From the NCBI GenBank assembly GCA_026182355.1, contig JAPFBL010000381.1:216001-280000 (forward strand): 64,000 nucleotides of DNA, given 5' to 3'. Positions 11,025 through 23,419 of the stretch are shown here, one piece after another. The first letter of the stretch is position 1. Each line of letters opens with the position of its first letter. Position numbers and translations under genes: made by a program. The notes beneath the pieces were generated by a model. It ran no database searches. It was given only the letters and a program-made list of their open reading frames with translations, and was not told the origin of the DNA. This stretch comes from Hermatobates lingyangjiaoensis. Taxonomy: Eukaryota; Arthropoda; Insecta; Hemiptera; Hermatobatidae.

Positions 11025-11344
11025 TATATATATATATATATATATACAAATTAGAAAATCTAAATGAAGTGACGTAAACAAACAAATAGTTGCTTAGTAT
11101 TTCTTTTTTTTTTTTAGTTTTTCTTCTTCAGCTATTGCAAGTTTTTTTTTCCGTTTTCGTTGACGCCAGCCTGCACATATTCTGCGAAGTTTTTAGTTCA
11201 GCTTTCGTCTTTTCAATATACTACTTTCCTTCGTAAGGGTGACCCCTAATTGAAGGAGTGTCCTAGCTCAACTCTTTTCCTTCTGTTTATAGAATTCACA
11301 GAAAGAAAACACATAAAAGAGATCACAAAAGCACACTACTGAAT

Positions 11345-11560
11345 GTTTTGACTGGGTGCCAGGTTAACTCAGTGGCAACGTACTCGCCTCTAAACTGATA
11401 GGTCCAGGGTTCAATACCCACTCTGGCCCTCGATTTATTTACGTGAGAGGTGAATTAATCTGAGGTTGTCCCTCGGTGAGGACGTTAAACCGTCGGTCCC
11501 GAGCCTCTACGATGTCAGACAGTCGTTAAAGATCCCTACTCTAAATATACATAAGTTATT
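11345..11560 (+). mobile_element. tRNA-derived SINE
   Basis: The head is tRNA-like: TTAACTCAGTGG resembles an A box, and GGTCCAGGGTTCAATACCC resembles a B box, spaced as in a tRNA. The body CCCTCGATTTATTTACGTGA, then GTCCCTCGGTGAGGACGTTA, AACCGTCGGTCCC and CGTTAAAGATCCC is shared with 24905-25060, 37730-37870 and, on the minus strand, 29450-29630. The shared body marks one SINE family. Confidence 0.75.
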
Positions 11561-11599
11561 TATATAATTGTTGTTCATAATTCATTTTAGAGTTCTCTT

Positions 11600-12470
11600 T
11601 GTAGGGTAAAAAGCTAATGAAATGGTCTCCTACAAATAAAAATTTAATCGTATAAACAACGCGTTTCGAACACGTAATGTTCTTCCTCAGGCATTAACTA
11701 AAAAATACATTGTCATCAGAGAGCTATCTATAGTACAAAATAAAATATGAACCTGAAGGTGAGTGTCTGTGGTACAACTGACTGGGAATAGGATGGACAT
11801 GGGTGAGGGTCAAATGGACAGTTTAATATCGACCACTCAGTTAGCTTCAGCTACTCAAAGGGACTACTTATGCCCGATGACGACGAATGTCGAAATATCG
11901 GTATGAGTCTTTTTTGTGTGTGTTTTTATTTGTTTTTCTCTTTCCTTTGTGAATTATATATATATATATATATAAAGATTTCACATATACACGTGAAATA
12001 ACAATCAATGATCAAACCACAATAAAAAAATGGGAAAACAAGACTAAGGTCTTTCAACCGTAACAAGCGGTCTTCGTCAGAGTCAAAAACCCAACTGACT
12101 CTGTTGTCTCTTCAGTTGGGTTTTTGACTCTGACGAAGACCGCTTGTTACGGTTGAAAGATCTTAGTCTTGTTTTCCCATTTCTTAATTGTGGTTTGATC
12201 ATTGATATATATATATATATATATAAAGATTTCACATAAACACGTGAAATAACAATCAATGATCAAACCACAATATGAAATGAGAAAACAAGACCAAAAT
12301 GTTTTAACCGTAACAAGCGGTCTTCGTCAGAGTCAAAATCAGTTGTTACTTAGTCTTGTTTTCACATTTCATATTGTGGTTTGATCATTGATTAAATGGA
12401 GACTATGTAATTAATTTTTTTTTACCCTACAATGAGTAAATACCACATAACAACTGATTGCACTAGAATA
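11600..12470. mobile_element. Composite PLE-type element: family E shell with F and A insertions
   Basis: The left end TTGTAGGGTAAAAAGCTAAT and the right end TTTACCCTACAATGAGTAAA, then TACCACATAACAACTGATTG, are the termini also seen at 30458-31203 and 55312-55856. The family E motif on minus (11657-11692) has GAAACGCGTTG preceded by CTGAGGA. Inside lie a family F module (motif 11869-11901 plus) and two family A foldbacks (11974-12206 and 12229-12395), each bounded by TA. This is a stack of nested insertions. Confidence 0.7.
12126..12168 (+). ncRNA. Hammerhead-like ribozyme motif, family A (intact)
   Basis: CTGACGA at 12130-12136, extra A, stem GACCG...CGGTT with loop CTTGTTA, then GAAA and the perfect palindrome AGATCT followed by T. 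GACT before the core and AGTC after it form a four-pair stem I. The mirror copy on the minus strand at about 12045-12087 is part of the same foldback. Confidence 0.65.
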
Positions 12471-13029
12471 AACTTAAATCAGATAAAATATAGGATACCT
12501 AATATAGAATCTCGCTTTGCCAGTCCCTCAGTACTCTACAAAAACAAAACATTTTGACTGCCTTGAGATGAGGTGGAGAGATACAAAGACAACGGAGGAC
12601 TCCAGTGAAGAGTCATTGACGAGGCACTCTAGCAGTGTTTATCAGTCAATACATTGCAAAATGTACTCCTTGCGTTGAGTATGTCTCATATTGTTTGAAT
12701 CTTAACATACCGTCTGATTAGCTGTTACGTTTGAAGTTACCACACCCGGCTTTCCTATACCATCTCAAATGTATGCCTTTAAGAGTTCACCAGCATTCTC
12801 TCAACTATCTTTACAACAAAACTACATTATGTTAGGCAAATCTAAACACTCTTTTGTCATTAAAACCCTCTTTAGCATATCCTCCCACAATTTATCGGTA
12901 TATTAAATCATTTAATAATCCCTAATCAAATTCTCATAGTCTTTTAGAAGTCCCACCCTGTTTATTGTAAAACATACTGTTGTATGTCATATCTAACATT
13001 AGTCTTAAGTCTCTCATATAAGGGTCCCT
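12471..13029. other. Intron sequence without further features
   Basis: Non-repetitive AT-rich sequence inside intron 1 of the Y-box gene. No exon, RNA gene or known repeat was recognised. Confidence 0.5.
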
Positions 13030-16000
13030 TTTTCTCAACTCCCTATTTCCTTACTTGTCTCTTTTTCTCAACTCCCTATTTCCTTACTTGTCTCTTTTTC
13101 TCAACTCCCTATTTCCTTACTTGTCTCCTTTTCTCAACTCCCTTTTCCTTACTTGTCTCTTTTTCTCAACTCCCTATTTCCTTACTTGTCTCTTTTTCTC
13201 AACTCCCTATTTCCTTACTTGTCTCTTTTTCTCAACTCCCTATTTCCTTACTTGTCTCTTTTTCTCAACTCCCTATTTCCTTACTTGTCTCTTTTTCTCA
13301 ACTCCCTATTTCCTTACTTGTCTCTTTTTCTCAACTCCCTATTTCCTTACTTGTCTCTTTTCCTCAACTCCCTATTTCCTTACTTGTCTCTTTTTCTCAA
13401 ATCCCTATTTCCTTGCTTGTCTCTTTTTCTCAACTCCCTTTTCCTTACTTGTCTCTTTTTCTCAACTCCCTATTGCCTTACTTGTCTCTTTTTCTCAACT
13501 CCCTATTTCCTTACTTGTCTCTTTTTCTCAACTCCCTATTGCCTTACTTGTCTCTTTTTCTCAACTCCCTATTTCCTTACTTGTCTCTTTTTCTCAACTC
13601 CCTATTTCCTTACTTGTCTCTTTTTCTCAACTCCCTATTGCCTTACTTGTCTCTTTTTCTCAACTCCCTATTTCCTTACTTGTCTCTTTTTCTCAACTCC
13701 CTATTTCCTTACTTGTCTCTTTTTCTCAACTCCCTATTTCCTTACTTGTCTCTTTTTCTCAACTCCCTATTGCCTTACTTGTCTCTTTTTCTCAACTCCC
13801 TATTTCCTTACTTGTCTCTTTTTCTCAACTCCCTATTTCCTTACTTGTCTCTTTTTCTCAACTCCCTATTTCCTTACTTGTCTCTTTTTCTCAACTCCCT
13901 ATTTCCTTACTTGTCTCTTTTTCTCAACTCCCTATTGCCTTACTTGTCTCTTTTTCTCAACTCCCTATTTCCTTACTTGTCTCTTTTTCTCAACTCCCTA
14001 TTTCCTTACTTGTCTCTTTTTCTCAACTCCCTATTTCCTTACTTGTCTCTTTTTCTCAACTCCCTATTTCCTTACTTGTCTCTTTTCCTCAACTCCCTAT
14101 TTCCTTACTTGTCTCTTTTTCTCAACTCCCTATTTCCTTACTTGTCTCTTTTTCTCAACTCCCTATTTCCTTACTTGTCTCTTTTTCTCAACTCCCTATT
14201 TCCTTTGTCTCTTTTCTCAACCCTATTTCCTACTGTTTTTTCTCACTCCCTATTCCTTACTTGTCTCTTTTCTCACTCCTATTCCTTCTGTCTCTTTTTC
14301 AACTCCCTATTCCTTACTGTCTCTTTTCTCATCCTTTCCTTACTTTCTCTTTTTCCACTCCCTATTTCCTTACTTGTCTCTTTTCTCAACTCCTATTCCT
14401 TACTTTCTCTTTTCTAACTCCCTTTTCCTTACTTGTCTCTTTCTCATCCTATTCCTTTTTCTCTTTTTCTACTCCTTTCCTTTTTCCTTTTTCTCATCCC
14501 ATTCTTCTGTCTCTTTTCTCAACTCCCTATTTCTTACTTCTCTTTTCTCAACTCCCATTTCCTTACTTGTTCTTTTCTCAACTCCCTATTTCCTTACTTG
14601 TCTCTTTTCTCAACTCCCTATTTCCTTACTTGTCTCTTTTTCTCAACTCCTATTCCTTACTTGTTTTTTCTCAACTCCCTATTTCCTTACTTGCTCTTTT
14701 CTCACTCCTATTTCCTTCTTGTCTCTTTTCTCATCCCTATTTCCTTACTTGTTCTTTTCTCAACTCCCTATTCCTTACTTGTCTCTTTTCTCAACTCCCA
14801 TTTCCTTACTTTCTCTTTTTCCAACTCCCTTTTCCTTACTTGTCTCTTTTCTAACTCCCTATTCCTTACTTGTCTCTTTTCTCAACTCCCTATTTCCTTA
14901 CTTGTCTCTTTTTCTCAATCCCTATTTCCTTACTTGTCTCTTTTCTCAACTCCCATTCCTTCTTGTCTCTTTTTCTCAACTCCCTATTTCCTTCTTTTCT
15001 TTTCTCAACTCCCTATTTCCTTACTTGTCTCTTTTTCTCAACCCCTATTTCCTTCTTGTCTCTTTTTCTCAACTCCCTATTTCCTTACTTGTCTCTTTTC
15101 TCAACCCCTATTTCCTTACTTGCTCTTTTTCAACTCCTATTTCCTTACTTGTTTTTTTCTCAACTCCCTATTCCTTACTTGTCTCTTTTTCTCAACTCCC
15201 TATTTCCTTACTTCTCTTTTCTCAACTCCCTATTTCCTTACTTGTCTTTTCTCAACTCCCATTTCCTTACTTGTCTCTTTCTCAACTCCCTATTTCCTTA
15301 CTTGTCTCTTTTCTCAACTCCCTATTTCCTTACTGTCTCTTTTCTCAATCCCTATTTCCTTACTTGTCTCTTTTCTCAACTCCCTATTTCCTTCTGTCTC
15401 TTTTCTCAACTCCCTATTTCTCTGTCTCTTTTCTCAACCCTATTTCCTTACTTTCTCTTTTTTCAACTCCCTATTTCCTTCTTTCTCTTTTTCTCAATCC
15501 CTATTTCCTTACTTGTCTCTTTTTCTCAACTCCCTATTTCCTTCTTGTCTCTTTTCTCACTCCATTTCTTACTTGTCTCTTTTTCTCAACTCCCTATTTC
15601 CTTACTTGTCTCTTTTTCTCAACTCCCTATTTCTTACTTTTCTTTTTCTCAACTCCCTATTTCCTTACTTGTCTCTTTTTCTCAACTCCCTATTTCCTTA
15701 CTTGTCTCTTTTTCTCAACTCCCTATTTCCTTACTTGTCTCTTTTCTCAACTCCCTATTTCCTTACTTGTCTCTTTTTCTCAACTCCCTATTTCCTTACT
15801 TTCTCTTTTTCTCAACTCCCTATTTCCTTACTTGTCTCTTTTTCTCAACTCCCTATTTCCTTACTTGTCCTTTTTCTCAACTCCCTATTTCCTTACTTGT
15901 CTCTTTTTCTCAACTCCCTATTTCCTTACTTGTCCTTTTCTCAACTCCTATTTCCTTCTTGCTCTTTTTCTCAATCCCTATTTCCTTACTTGTTCTTTCT

Positions 16001-17040
16001 CAATCCTATTTCCTACTTGTTCTTTTTCTAACCTATTCTATTTCCTTTTTTCAATCCCTATTTCCTTATTGTCTCTTTTTCTCAACTCCCTATTTCCTTA
16101 CTGTCTCTTTTTCTCAACTCCCTATTTCCTTCTTGTCTCTTTTTTCAACTCCCTATTTCCTTACTTGTCTCTTTTTCTCAACTCCCTATTTCCTACTTGT
16201 CTCTTTTTCTCAACTCCCTATTTCCTTACTTGTCTCTTTTCTCAACTCCCTATTTCCTTCTTGTCTCTTTTTCTCAACTCCCTATTTCCTTACTTGTTTT
16301 TTTCTCAACTCCCTATTTCCTTACTTGTCTCTTTTTCTCAACTCCCTATTTCCTTACTTGTCTCTTTTCTCAACTCCCTATTTCCTTACTTGTCTCTTTT
16401 TCTCAACTCCCTATTTCCTTACTTGTCTCTTTTTCTCAACTCCCTATTTCCTTACTTGTCTCTTTTTCTCAACTCCTATTTCCTTACTTGTCTCTTTTTC
16501 TCAATCCCATTTCCTTATTGTCTCTTTCTCAACTCCTATTTCCTTACTTGTCTCTTTTTCTCAATCCCTATTTCCTATTGTCCTTTTTTAATCCATTTCC
16601 TCTTGTCTCTTTTTCTAATCCCATTTCCTTCTTGTTCTTTTTCTCAACTCCCATTTCCTTATTGTCTTTTTTCTCAACTCCCTATTTCCTTACTTGTCTC
16701 TTTTCTAACTCCATTTCCTTATTTTTTTTTAATCCCATTTCCTTACTTGTCTTTTCTCAACCCTATTTCTATGTCCTTTTTCTAACTCCTATTTCCTTAC
16801 TTGTTTTTTTCAATCCTATTTCCTTATTGTCTTTTTCTAATCCATTTCTTATTGTCTCTTTTTTCAACTCCCTATTTCCTTATTGTCTCTTTTTCTCATC
16901 CTATTCCTTACTTGCCTTTTTTAATCCTATTTCTTCTTGTCTTTTTTCTCAACTCCCTATTCCTTACTGCCTTTTTCTCAACCTATTCCTTCTTGTCTTT
17001 TCAATCCTTTCCTTCTGTCCTTTTTTGAAAAATCCCAAAT
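13030..17040. repeat. 33-bp satellite, block 1 (about 120 copies)
   Basis: The unit is TTTTTCTCAACTCCCTATTT, then CCTTACTTGTCTC. Because 33 is divisible by three and no stop occurs, all three plus frames stay open, giving apparent proteins of 500-1200 residues made of an 11-residue repeat (LFLNSLFPYLS and its frame variants); these are not genes. From 13030 to about 14190 copies are nearly uniform, with a T-to-G variant (CTATTGCC) at 13475, 13541, 13640, 13772 and 13937. From about 14190 to 17040 nearly every copy carries one- to few-base deletions, mainly in homopolymers. Confidence 0.97.
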
Positions 17041-17340
17041 ATTTAAATTTCTTTTATTTAATCCTATTTACCAAATTTTTTTTTAAAATCAAAAAAAAAT
17101 TCTATTGTTTTAATCTAATCCTATTTCCTTTTTTCTTTTTTCAATAGCAAATTCCCTGATTTTGGAAAAAAGTGTCTAAAACGTTTTTGCAAAAACTCCT
17201 ATCCTTAAATTGTCTCAAAATGTCTCACTCCTATTCCTTTTTTGTAAATACATTTTCCATCAAATTTGCTACTGTACAACTTTGTTCTCACCACCCATTC
17301 ACTTAAAAACTTTAAACCTTGGGTCCAAACTATCCTAAAC
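17041..17340. other. Spacer between satellite blocks
   Basis: Contains a decayed satellite edge, A/T runs and about 100 bases of ordinary sequence (TTTGTTCTCACCACCCATTC). No gene seen. Confidence 0.6.
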
Positions 17341-19625
17341 TCTTTTTCTCAACTCCCTATTTCCTTACTTGTCTCTTTTTACTCAACTCCCTATTTCCTT
17401 ACTTGTCTCTTTTTCTCAACTCCCTATTTCCTTACTTGTCTCTTTTTCTCAACTCCCTATTTCCTTACTTGTCTCTTTTTCTCAACTCCCTATTTCCTTA
17501 CTTGTCTCTTTTTCTCAACTCCCTATTTCCTTACTTGTCTCTTTTTCTCAACTCCCTATTTCCTTACTTGTCTCTTTTTCTCAACTCCCTATTTCCTTAC
17601 TTGTCTCTTTTTCTCAACTCCCTATTTCCTTACTTGTCTCTTTTTCTCAACTCCCTATTTCCTTACTTGTCTCTTTTTCTCAACTCCCTATTTCCTTACT
17701 TGTCTCTTTTTCTCAACTCCCTATTTCCTTACTTGTCTCTTTTTCTCAACTCCCTATTTCCTTACTTGTCTCTTTTTCTCAACTCCCTATTTCCTTACTT
17801 GTCTCTTTTTCTCAACTCCCTATTTCCTTACTTGTCTCTTTTTCTCAACTCCCTATTTCCTTACTTGTCTCTTTTTCTCAACTCCCTATTTCCTTACTTG
17901 TCTCTTTTTCTCAACTCCCTATTTCCTTACTTGTCTCTTTTTCTCAACTCCCTATTTCCTTACTTGTCTCTTTTTCTCAACTCCCTATTTCCTTACTTGT
18001 CTCTTTTTCTCAACTCCCTATTTCCTTACTTGTCTCTTTTTCTCAACTCCCTATTTCCTTACTTGTCTCTTTTTCTCAACTCCCTATTTCCTTACTTGTC
18101 TCTTTTTCTCAACTCCCTATTTCCTTACTTGTCTCTTTTTCTCAACTCCCTATTTCCTTACTTGTCTCTTTTTCTCAACTCCCTATTTCCTTACTTGTCT
18201 CTTTTTCTCAACTCCCTATTTCCTTACTTGTCTCTTTTTCTCAACTCCCTATTTCCTTACTTGTCTCTTTTTCTCAACTCCCTATTTCCTTACTTGTCTC
18301 TTTTTCTCAACTCCCTATTTCCTTACTTGTCTCTTTTTCTCAACTCCCTATTTCCTTACTTGTCTCTTTTTCTCAACTCCCTATTTCCTTACTTGTCTCT
18401 TTTTCTCAACTCCCTATTTCCTTACTTGTCTCTTTTTCTCAACTCCCTATTTCCTTACTTGTCTCTTTTTCTCAACTCCCTATTTCCTTACTTGTCTCTT
18501 TTTCTCAACTCCCTATTTCCTTACTTGTCTCTTTTTCTCAACTCCCTATTTCCTTACTTGTCTCTTTTTCTCAACTCCCTATTTCCTTACTTGTCTCTTT
18601 TTCTCAACTCCCTATTTCCTTACTTGTCTCTTTTTCTCAACTCCCTATTTCCTTACTTGTCTCTTTTTCTCAACTCCCTATTTCCTTACTTGTCTCTTTT
18701 TCTCAACTCCCTATTTCCTTACTTGTCTCTTTTTCTCAACTCCCTATTTCCTTACTTGTCTCTTTTTCTCAACTCCCTATTTCCTTACTTGTCTCTTTTT
18801 CTCAACTCCCTATTTCCTTACTTGTCTCTTTTTCTCAACTCCCTATTTCCTTACTTGTCTCTTTTTCTCAACTCCCTATTTCCTTACTTGTCTCTTTTTC
18901 TCAACTCCCTATTTCCTTACTTGTCTCTTTTTCTCAACTCCCTATTTCCTTACTTGTCTCTTTTTCTCAACTCCCTATTTCCTTACTTGTCTCTTTTTCT
19001 CAACTCCCTATTTCCTTACTTGTCTCTTTTTCTCAACTCCCTATTTCCTTACTTGTCTCTTTTTCTCAACTCCCTATTTCCTTACTTGTCTCTTTTTCTC
19101 AACTCCCTATTTCCTTACTTGTCTCTTTTTCTCAACTCCCTATTTCCTTACTTGTCTCTTTTTCTCAACTCCCTATTTCCTTACTTGTCTCTTTTTCTCA
19201 ACTCCCTATTTCCTTACTTGTCTCTTTTTCTCAACTCCCTATTTCCTTACTTGTCTCTTTTTCTCAACTCCCTATTTCCTTACTTGTCTCTTTTTTCTCA
19301 ACTCCCTATTTCCTTACTTGTCTCTTTTTCTCAACTCCCTATTTCCTTACTTGTCTCTTTTTCTCAACTCCCTATTTCCTTACTTGTCTCTTTTTCTCAA
19401 CTCCCTATTTCCTTACTTGTCTCTTTTTCTCAAACTCCCTATTTCCTTACTTGTCTCTTTTTCTCAACTCCCTATTTCCTTACTTGTCTCTTTTTCTCAA
19501 ATCCCTATTTCCTTACTTGTCTCTTTTTCTCAACTCCCTATTTCCTTACTTGTCTCTTTTTCTCAACTCCCTATTTCCTTACTTGTCTCTTTTTCTCAAC
19601 TCTTTATTTCCTTGCCTGTCCCTTT
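17341..19625. repeat. 33-bp satellite, block 2 (about 69 copies)
   Basis: Same 33-bp unit as block 1, in near-perfect copies. Only occasional one-base insertions occur (for example near 17381, 19290 and 19434), and the last two copies are diverged. Three overlapping frames of about 780 codons are open because of the period, not because of coding. Confidence 0.97.
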
Positions 19626-20757
19626 TTCTGGAAAATAATTCCCACACAAAGATAGATATGTTAAACGATATGACTTGTATCGCTCTCTTAAGCTTTCAAA
19701 TTGAATTATAAGCCAAAATGTTTACATTTTATTAAAAAATAAAAAAAAAAAATATCACGTTGTTTTAAAGATCTGAAGTTATTTTCCTTTTGTTTCTTTT
19801 GTAGATTCAAAGATAAGGCCAAAATTTCGAGACTCTGGAATTAGTAGTTTGGGAGAAAAAAAGGTAGTCTAAAAACAGGTTTTTGGCAAAAAACGTGACT
19901 ATCCCATCATGCAAAATTGCTCTCAAAAAATAGGTCTCATCTACACTATATGACCCATTTTTTTGTAAAATAACAATTTGATCCATCAAAGATTCTGGAC
20001 AGTAGCGTGGTAACAAACTTTGGATACATACTCACCCACCCACACAAGACATCATCGAAAAAACTTCATAAAACGACTTCTGGGGTCACAAAACATGTAA
20101 TTCCGTCAAAATCTCGAGATCGATTTTTTCAAGATCACTATACTTTTACTTATAGTAAAGTAAAAAAAAAATTTGCTATCATTAAATATAAATGGCAACT
20201 GTTTTTAGAGACTTCAAAAACTATAAAAATTCGTTTTAAGTCTCAAAAACAATTTATTTGGTTATTTTACTGAATTTATAAAAAAGAAGAAGAAGATTAA
20301 AAAATGATATTTATAAAGTTATTGAGTAGAGAAGTTAATATTGACTTAGTCATGGGATGTCGTATGAATCATAGACGGTTAGTTAAATGAGTAAGAATAG
20401 AGTTCCTTATATGTAACTGGATTGATTAATAAATGCCAACATATAAACATTATGTTAGGCAATAATTAACATATTCTCATAGCCTCATGTAATTATACAG
20501 GACTTAGACTGAGACAAGAATAAAGCTTTTTTTCAGAACGCACTCAAAGGCTGGATAATTGGCGGAAATATTGGAACTTTTTAAAATGCAATATTAAATA
20601 ACATATATATGTCTATGATTTATTATATAATATTATCACATACATTTAATTGGTATAATATAGATTTTAAGGACGTAACATTTTAAATATATATGCAGGA
20701 GGAGACGTACTTTTCTTTCAATTCCTATTCCAAAATACCAAAAAATAAACAAATTTT
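19626..20757. other. Intron sequence; dispersed repeat end at about 20095-20172
   Basis: No gene. At 20095-20172 the segment with AATTCCGTCAAAATCT, AAGATCACTATACTTTTACT and TATAGTAAAG recurs in the other orientation at about 53740-53845, marking a dispersed element end whose class I cannot name. Confidence 0.45.
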
Positions 20758-21130
20758 TGACTTTCGATCCTTGAAATCAAAAATGATCAACTTGTTATGA
20801 CTTTCGAGTCCTTAAAACCAAAAATGATCAACTTTTTATGACTTACGAGTCCTTAAAACCAAAAATGATCAACTTTTTATGACTTTCGAGTCCTTAAAAC
20901 AAAAAATGATCAACTTTTTATGACTTTCTAGTCATTAAAACAAAAAATGATCAACTTTTTATGACTTTCTAGTCATTAAAACCAAAAATGATCAACTTTT
21001 TCTGACTTTCGAGTCCTTAAAACAAAAAATGATCAACTTTTAATGACTTTCGAGGCCTTAAAACCAAAAATGATCAACTTTTTATGACTTCCAAGTCCTC
21101 AACACCAAAAATGATCAACTTTTTATGACT
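20758..21130. repeat. 41-bp tandem repeat, about 9 copies
   Basis: Unit GACTTTCGAGTCCTTAAAAC, CAAAAATGATCAACTTTTTA, T, with small changes between copies. It contains TGATCA in each unit. Confidence 0.9.
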
Positions 21131-22550
21131 TCGACTTAGTAACACATATAATCCCACATGTGTTCGCTGTATGAATATGCTTAAATCATTACAAATTAAT
21201 CGTAAATGTGTATGATAAATTTCGTTTATACATATATTGATTTTTTTTTAAATACAAGGTTTTAACGCTTTTTTAATTTTTTCACATGTAGGTGAGTTCA
21301 TTCTTGAAATAAAAGTTATATAATACATTACAGGGGGCGGGCGGTGGTACAAGGATTTTAACGTTACCTTTAGCTTCTCGTTTAATGTTCCATTCATTAC
21401 CAACTATATAGAATTAGTAAAATATAACACAATCTTCATTTCAACACGAAGTTCAACAGTCATTCATTCAAACTTTTAGTTCATTCCCCGTTTACTATTA
21501 CAAAATGTTACTTCTTCTATTATGTTTACCTATAAGCAAGTACAAATGAATTGTTGACACCTTAAAAGGGGCAAAATTTGATATATTATATTATTTTTAA
21601 CTGCTTTTTATTTATAATTACGCAAAAATGCGTTTCAGTGATAGCTAAAATATTAACATTTTTCAAAATTTGGAAACAGGTTACTATTTTACTATAAGTA
21701 AAGGGAACCTAAAAAAAAAAATACTTTTGTGAGTTCAACGTATTTACATGTTTCAAGGTTCCCAGAAATAGATTGGTTAAATTACTATAAAGTTAAGTAA
21801 TTTACTATAAATTTACTATAAATTACTATAAATCACGAAACCATACTGATGGAGAGTTAAGCTGTTTAAGACCTCTTGTGTCCATTTTTGAAGAGACCAA
21901 AAAACTCTAATGTGCTATTCATAATACAAGGTTAGTACAAATATTGTAAAGAAAATTGCATTTTATTTAAAATTTAGATTAATTTCGCAGTGTTTAATGT
22001 TTCTATAATTCAGTCTGAGATCAATAATTAATAGCTTCAATTCTTAATTTATTCGTTTGGATCACGACGATATACAAGGACACGACAGAGATGTGAATTT
22101 CGTAATACAATTCATATAAAGGAGACTTTTATTGTTACAAAAAAACAATTACTATTCAAAAAGCATTTCATTGTTTTATTGGACAACAACTTATAGAGAT
22201 CGGAGTTTATATTAAATGCTGTCAATAAACCATTTTCGGATATAACATTCAGTTGATTTGATTATAATTAATTACGAAATTACAATTTATAACGCTTGAA
22301 AAATACCTTATGAACGGTCAAACATAATAATTTTATATTTGTGTTAAATAATAAACAAATAATTTTCATTTATCGGCCTCCAAACATTGATGATTGATAT
22401 TTTCAGACATTTGGAGGGGGATAATATTGGCCATCAAAGAGGTTACGGCTTGTTAGACATACCGGTATAAGTAAATATACTACGTCTCAAGTAAATGTGA
22501 ACATTATTGTAAATAAAATACTATTAGCGTATGTGAAAACAAAATATGTT
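21131..22550. other. Intron sequence without recognised features
   Basis: AT-rich. A small cluster of TTTACTATAAA repeats lies at about 21780-21832. Otherwise nothing stands out. It is intron 1 of the Y-box gene. Confidence 0.5.
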
Positions 22551-22671
22551 TAACTGAAATATACAAAAATGCGCAATACAGAAATGGCGGGAGAAAAAAT
22601 GGCGTAGTTTATTTCTAAGTCTAAAAATGGGATTTCCTTTTTTTCACGTTTTAAGAAACGGTAAAACATAC

Positions 22672-22750
22672 CAAGGACTTTTTTGCCGACAGATGTTTTT
22701 TGCTGTTCAGGCTGCTTATCCTGTTCACTCATGATGTTCGCTACAACCAT
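22672..22750 (-). CDS. YBX1-like: Y-box protein, coding exon 1
   Basis: Minus-strand exon with two candidate starts: MVVANI at 22750, or MSEQ at 22732. From the inner start it reads MSEQDKQPEQQKTSVGKKVL plus one base G, then the strong donor CTTG|GTATGTTTT. The leftover G joins the CC at the start of exon 2 (8196) to make Ala, giving [12 protein letters not shown], which fits the segment just before the cold-shock domain in animal Y-box proteins. The polar, Gln/Glu/Lys-rich N-terminus is typical of the variable, disordered leader of the family. The inner ATG gives a leader more like known members; neither has a decisive context. The intron between the exons is 14.5 kb. Confidence 0.85.
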
Positions 22751-23419
22751 GATGGTAAAGTTGCAGAGATTAAACAGCCAAAAGGGGGACCTCTCGCGCC
22801 TTCTCTTGATCTTCTCACAACTCTTTCCCGATGTTCACTAAGCTCTATCCCCACTCCTCTGCTGTATTTTACTTCAGCCAAACAATCTCCCCACTACTGC
22901 CAGGATTATTACCAAAATTTCACTGAAACTAACTTAAAACAATCGCTTACGAAAATCAAATAGATAATAATTTTAAATTATTAAATGCTAGTAATGAATA
23001 GTTTTTTAAATTATAATAATCTAAAAAGAAACCTTGAAAGTGTATAAAATAAAACAAGTTATATTTTAATAAAAAAAAAATAAACACTATTAAAATAACA
23101 TTATACAATTTTTTTTATTTCAAATAAATATCTTAGTTTTATTATAACTATATTTAAATTTATACTAATCTAGAAATAACTGCCGCCTCAGCCGGTGTAG
23201 GTTATGTAAGGTTATAGGCGAGTTTTATTATTACATGTTGCAAAAGTGGGTAAATTTTAAAGTAAATTAACGTTTGTATTATTGGAAGCTTTGTCTTATA
23301 TTTACTAATAAATCAGTAAGTAGATAAATTTACTATTAATTCTTATACTATGACTGTTTTACTTAAATTAACATGTGGATAAGATATTAATTAGAAATGA
23401 TTTTCTTCTTTCCTTTAAG
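22751..23419. promoter_or_regulatory. Shared intergenic region of a divergent gene pair
   Basis: The region lies between the Y-box start (minus) and the acceptor TTCTTTCCTTTAAG|G that opens the first coding exon of the nucleoporin (plus). It must hold the start sites of both genes. That acceptor implies an upstream non-coding exon; a GC-richer patch with possible donors, GCCGCCTCAGCCGGTGTAG|GTTATG, at about 23181-23205 is a candidate. No TATA box or initiator can be assigned with confidence. Confidence 0.5.

Noticed and set aside
13030..19711. Very long plus-strand open frames (316-1210 codons) resembling membrane proteins
   Set aside because: They are translations of a 33-bp satellite in all three frames; no start context, no splice logic and no domain.
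22700..22963. Plus-strand 87-codon frame in the promoter region
   Set aside because: It overlaps the Y-box exon 1 in antisense and has no motif or splice support.
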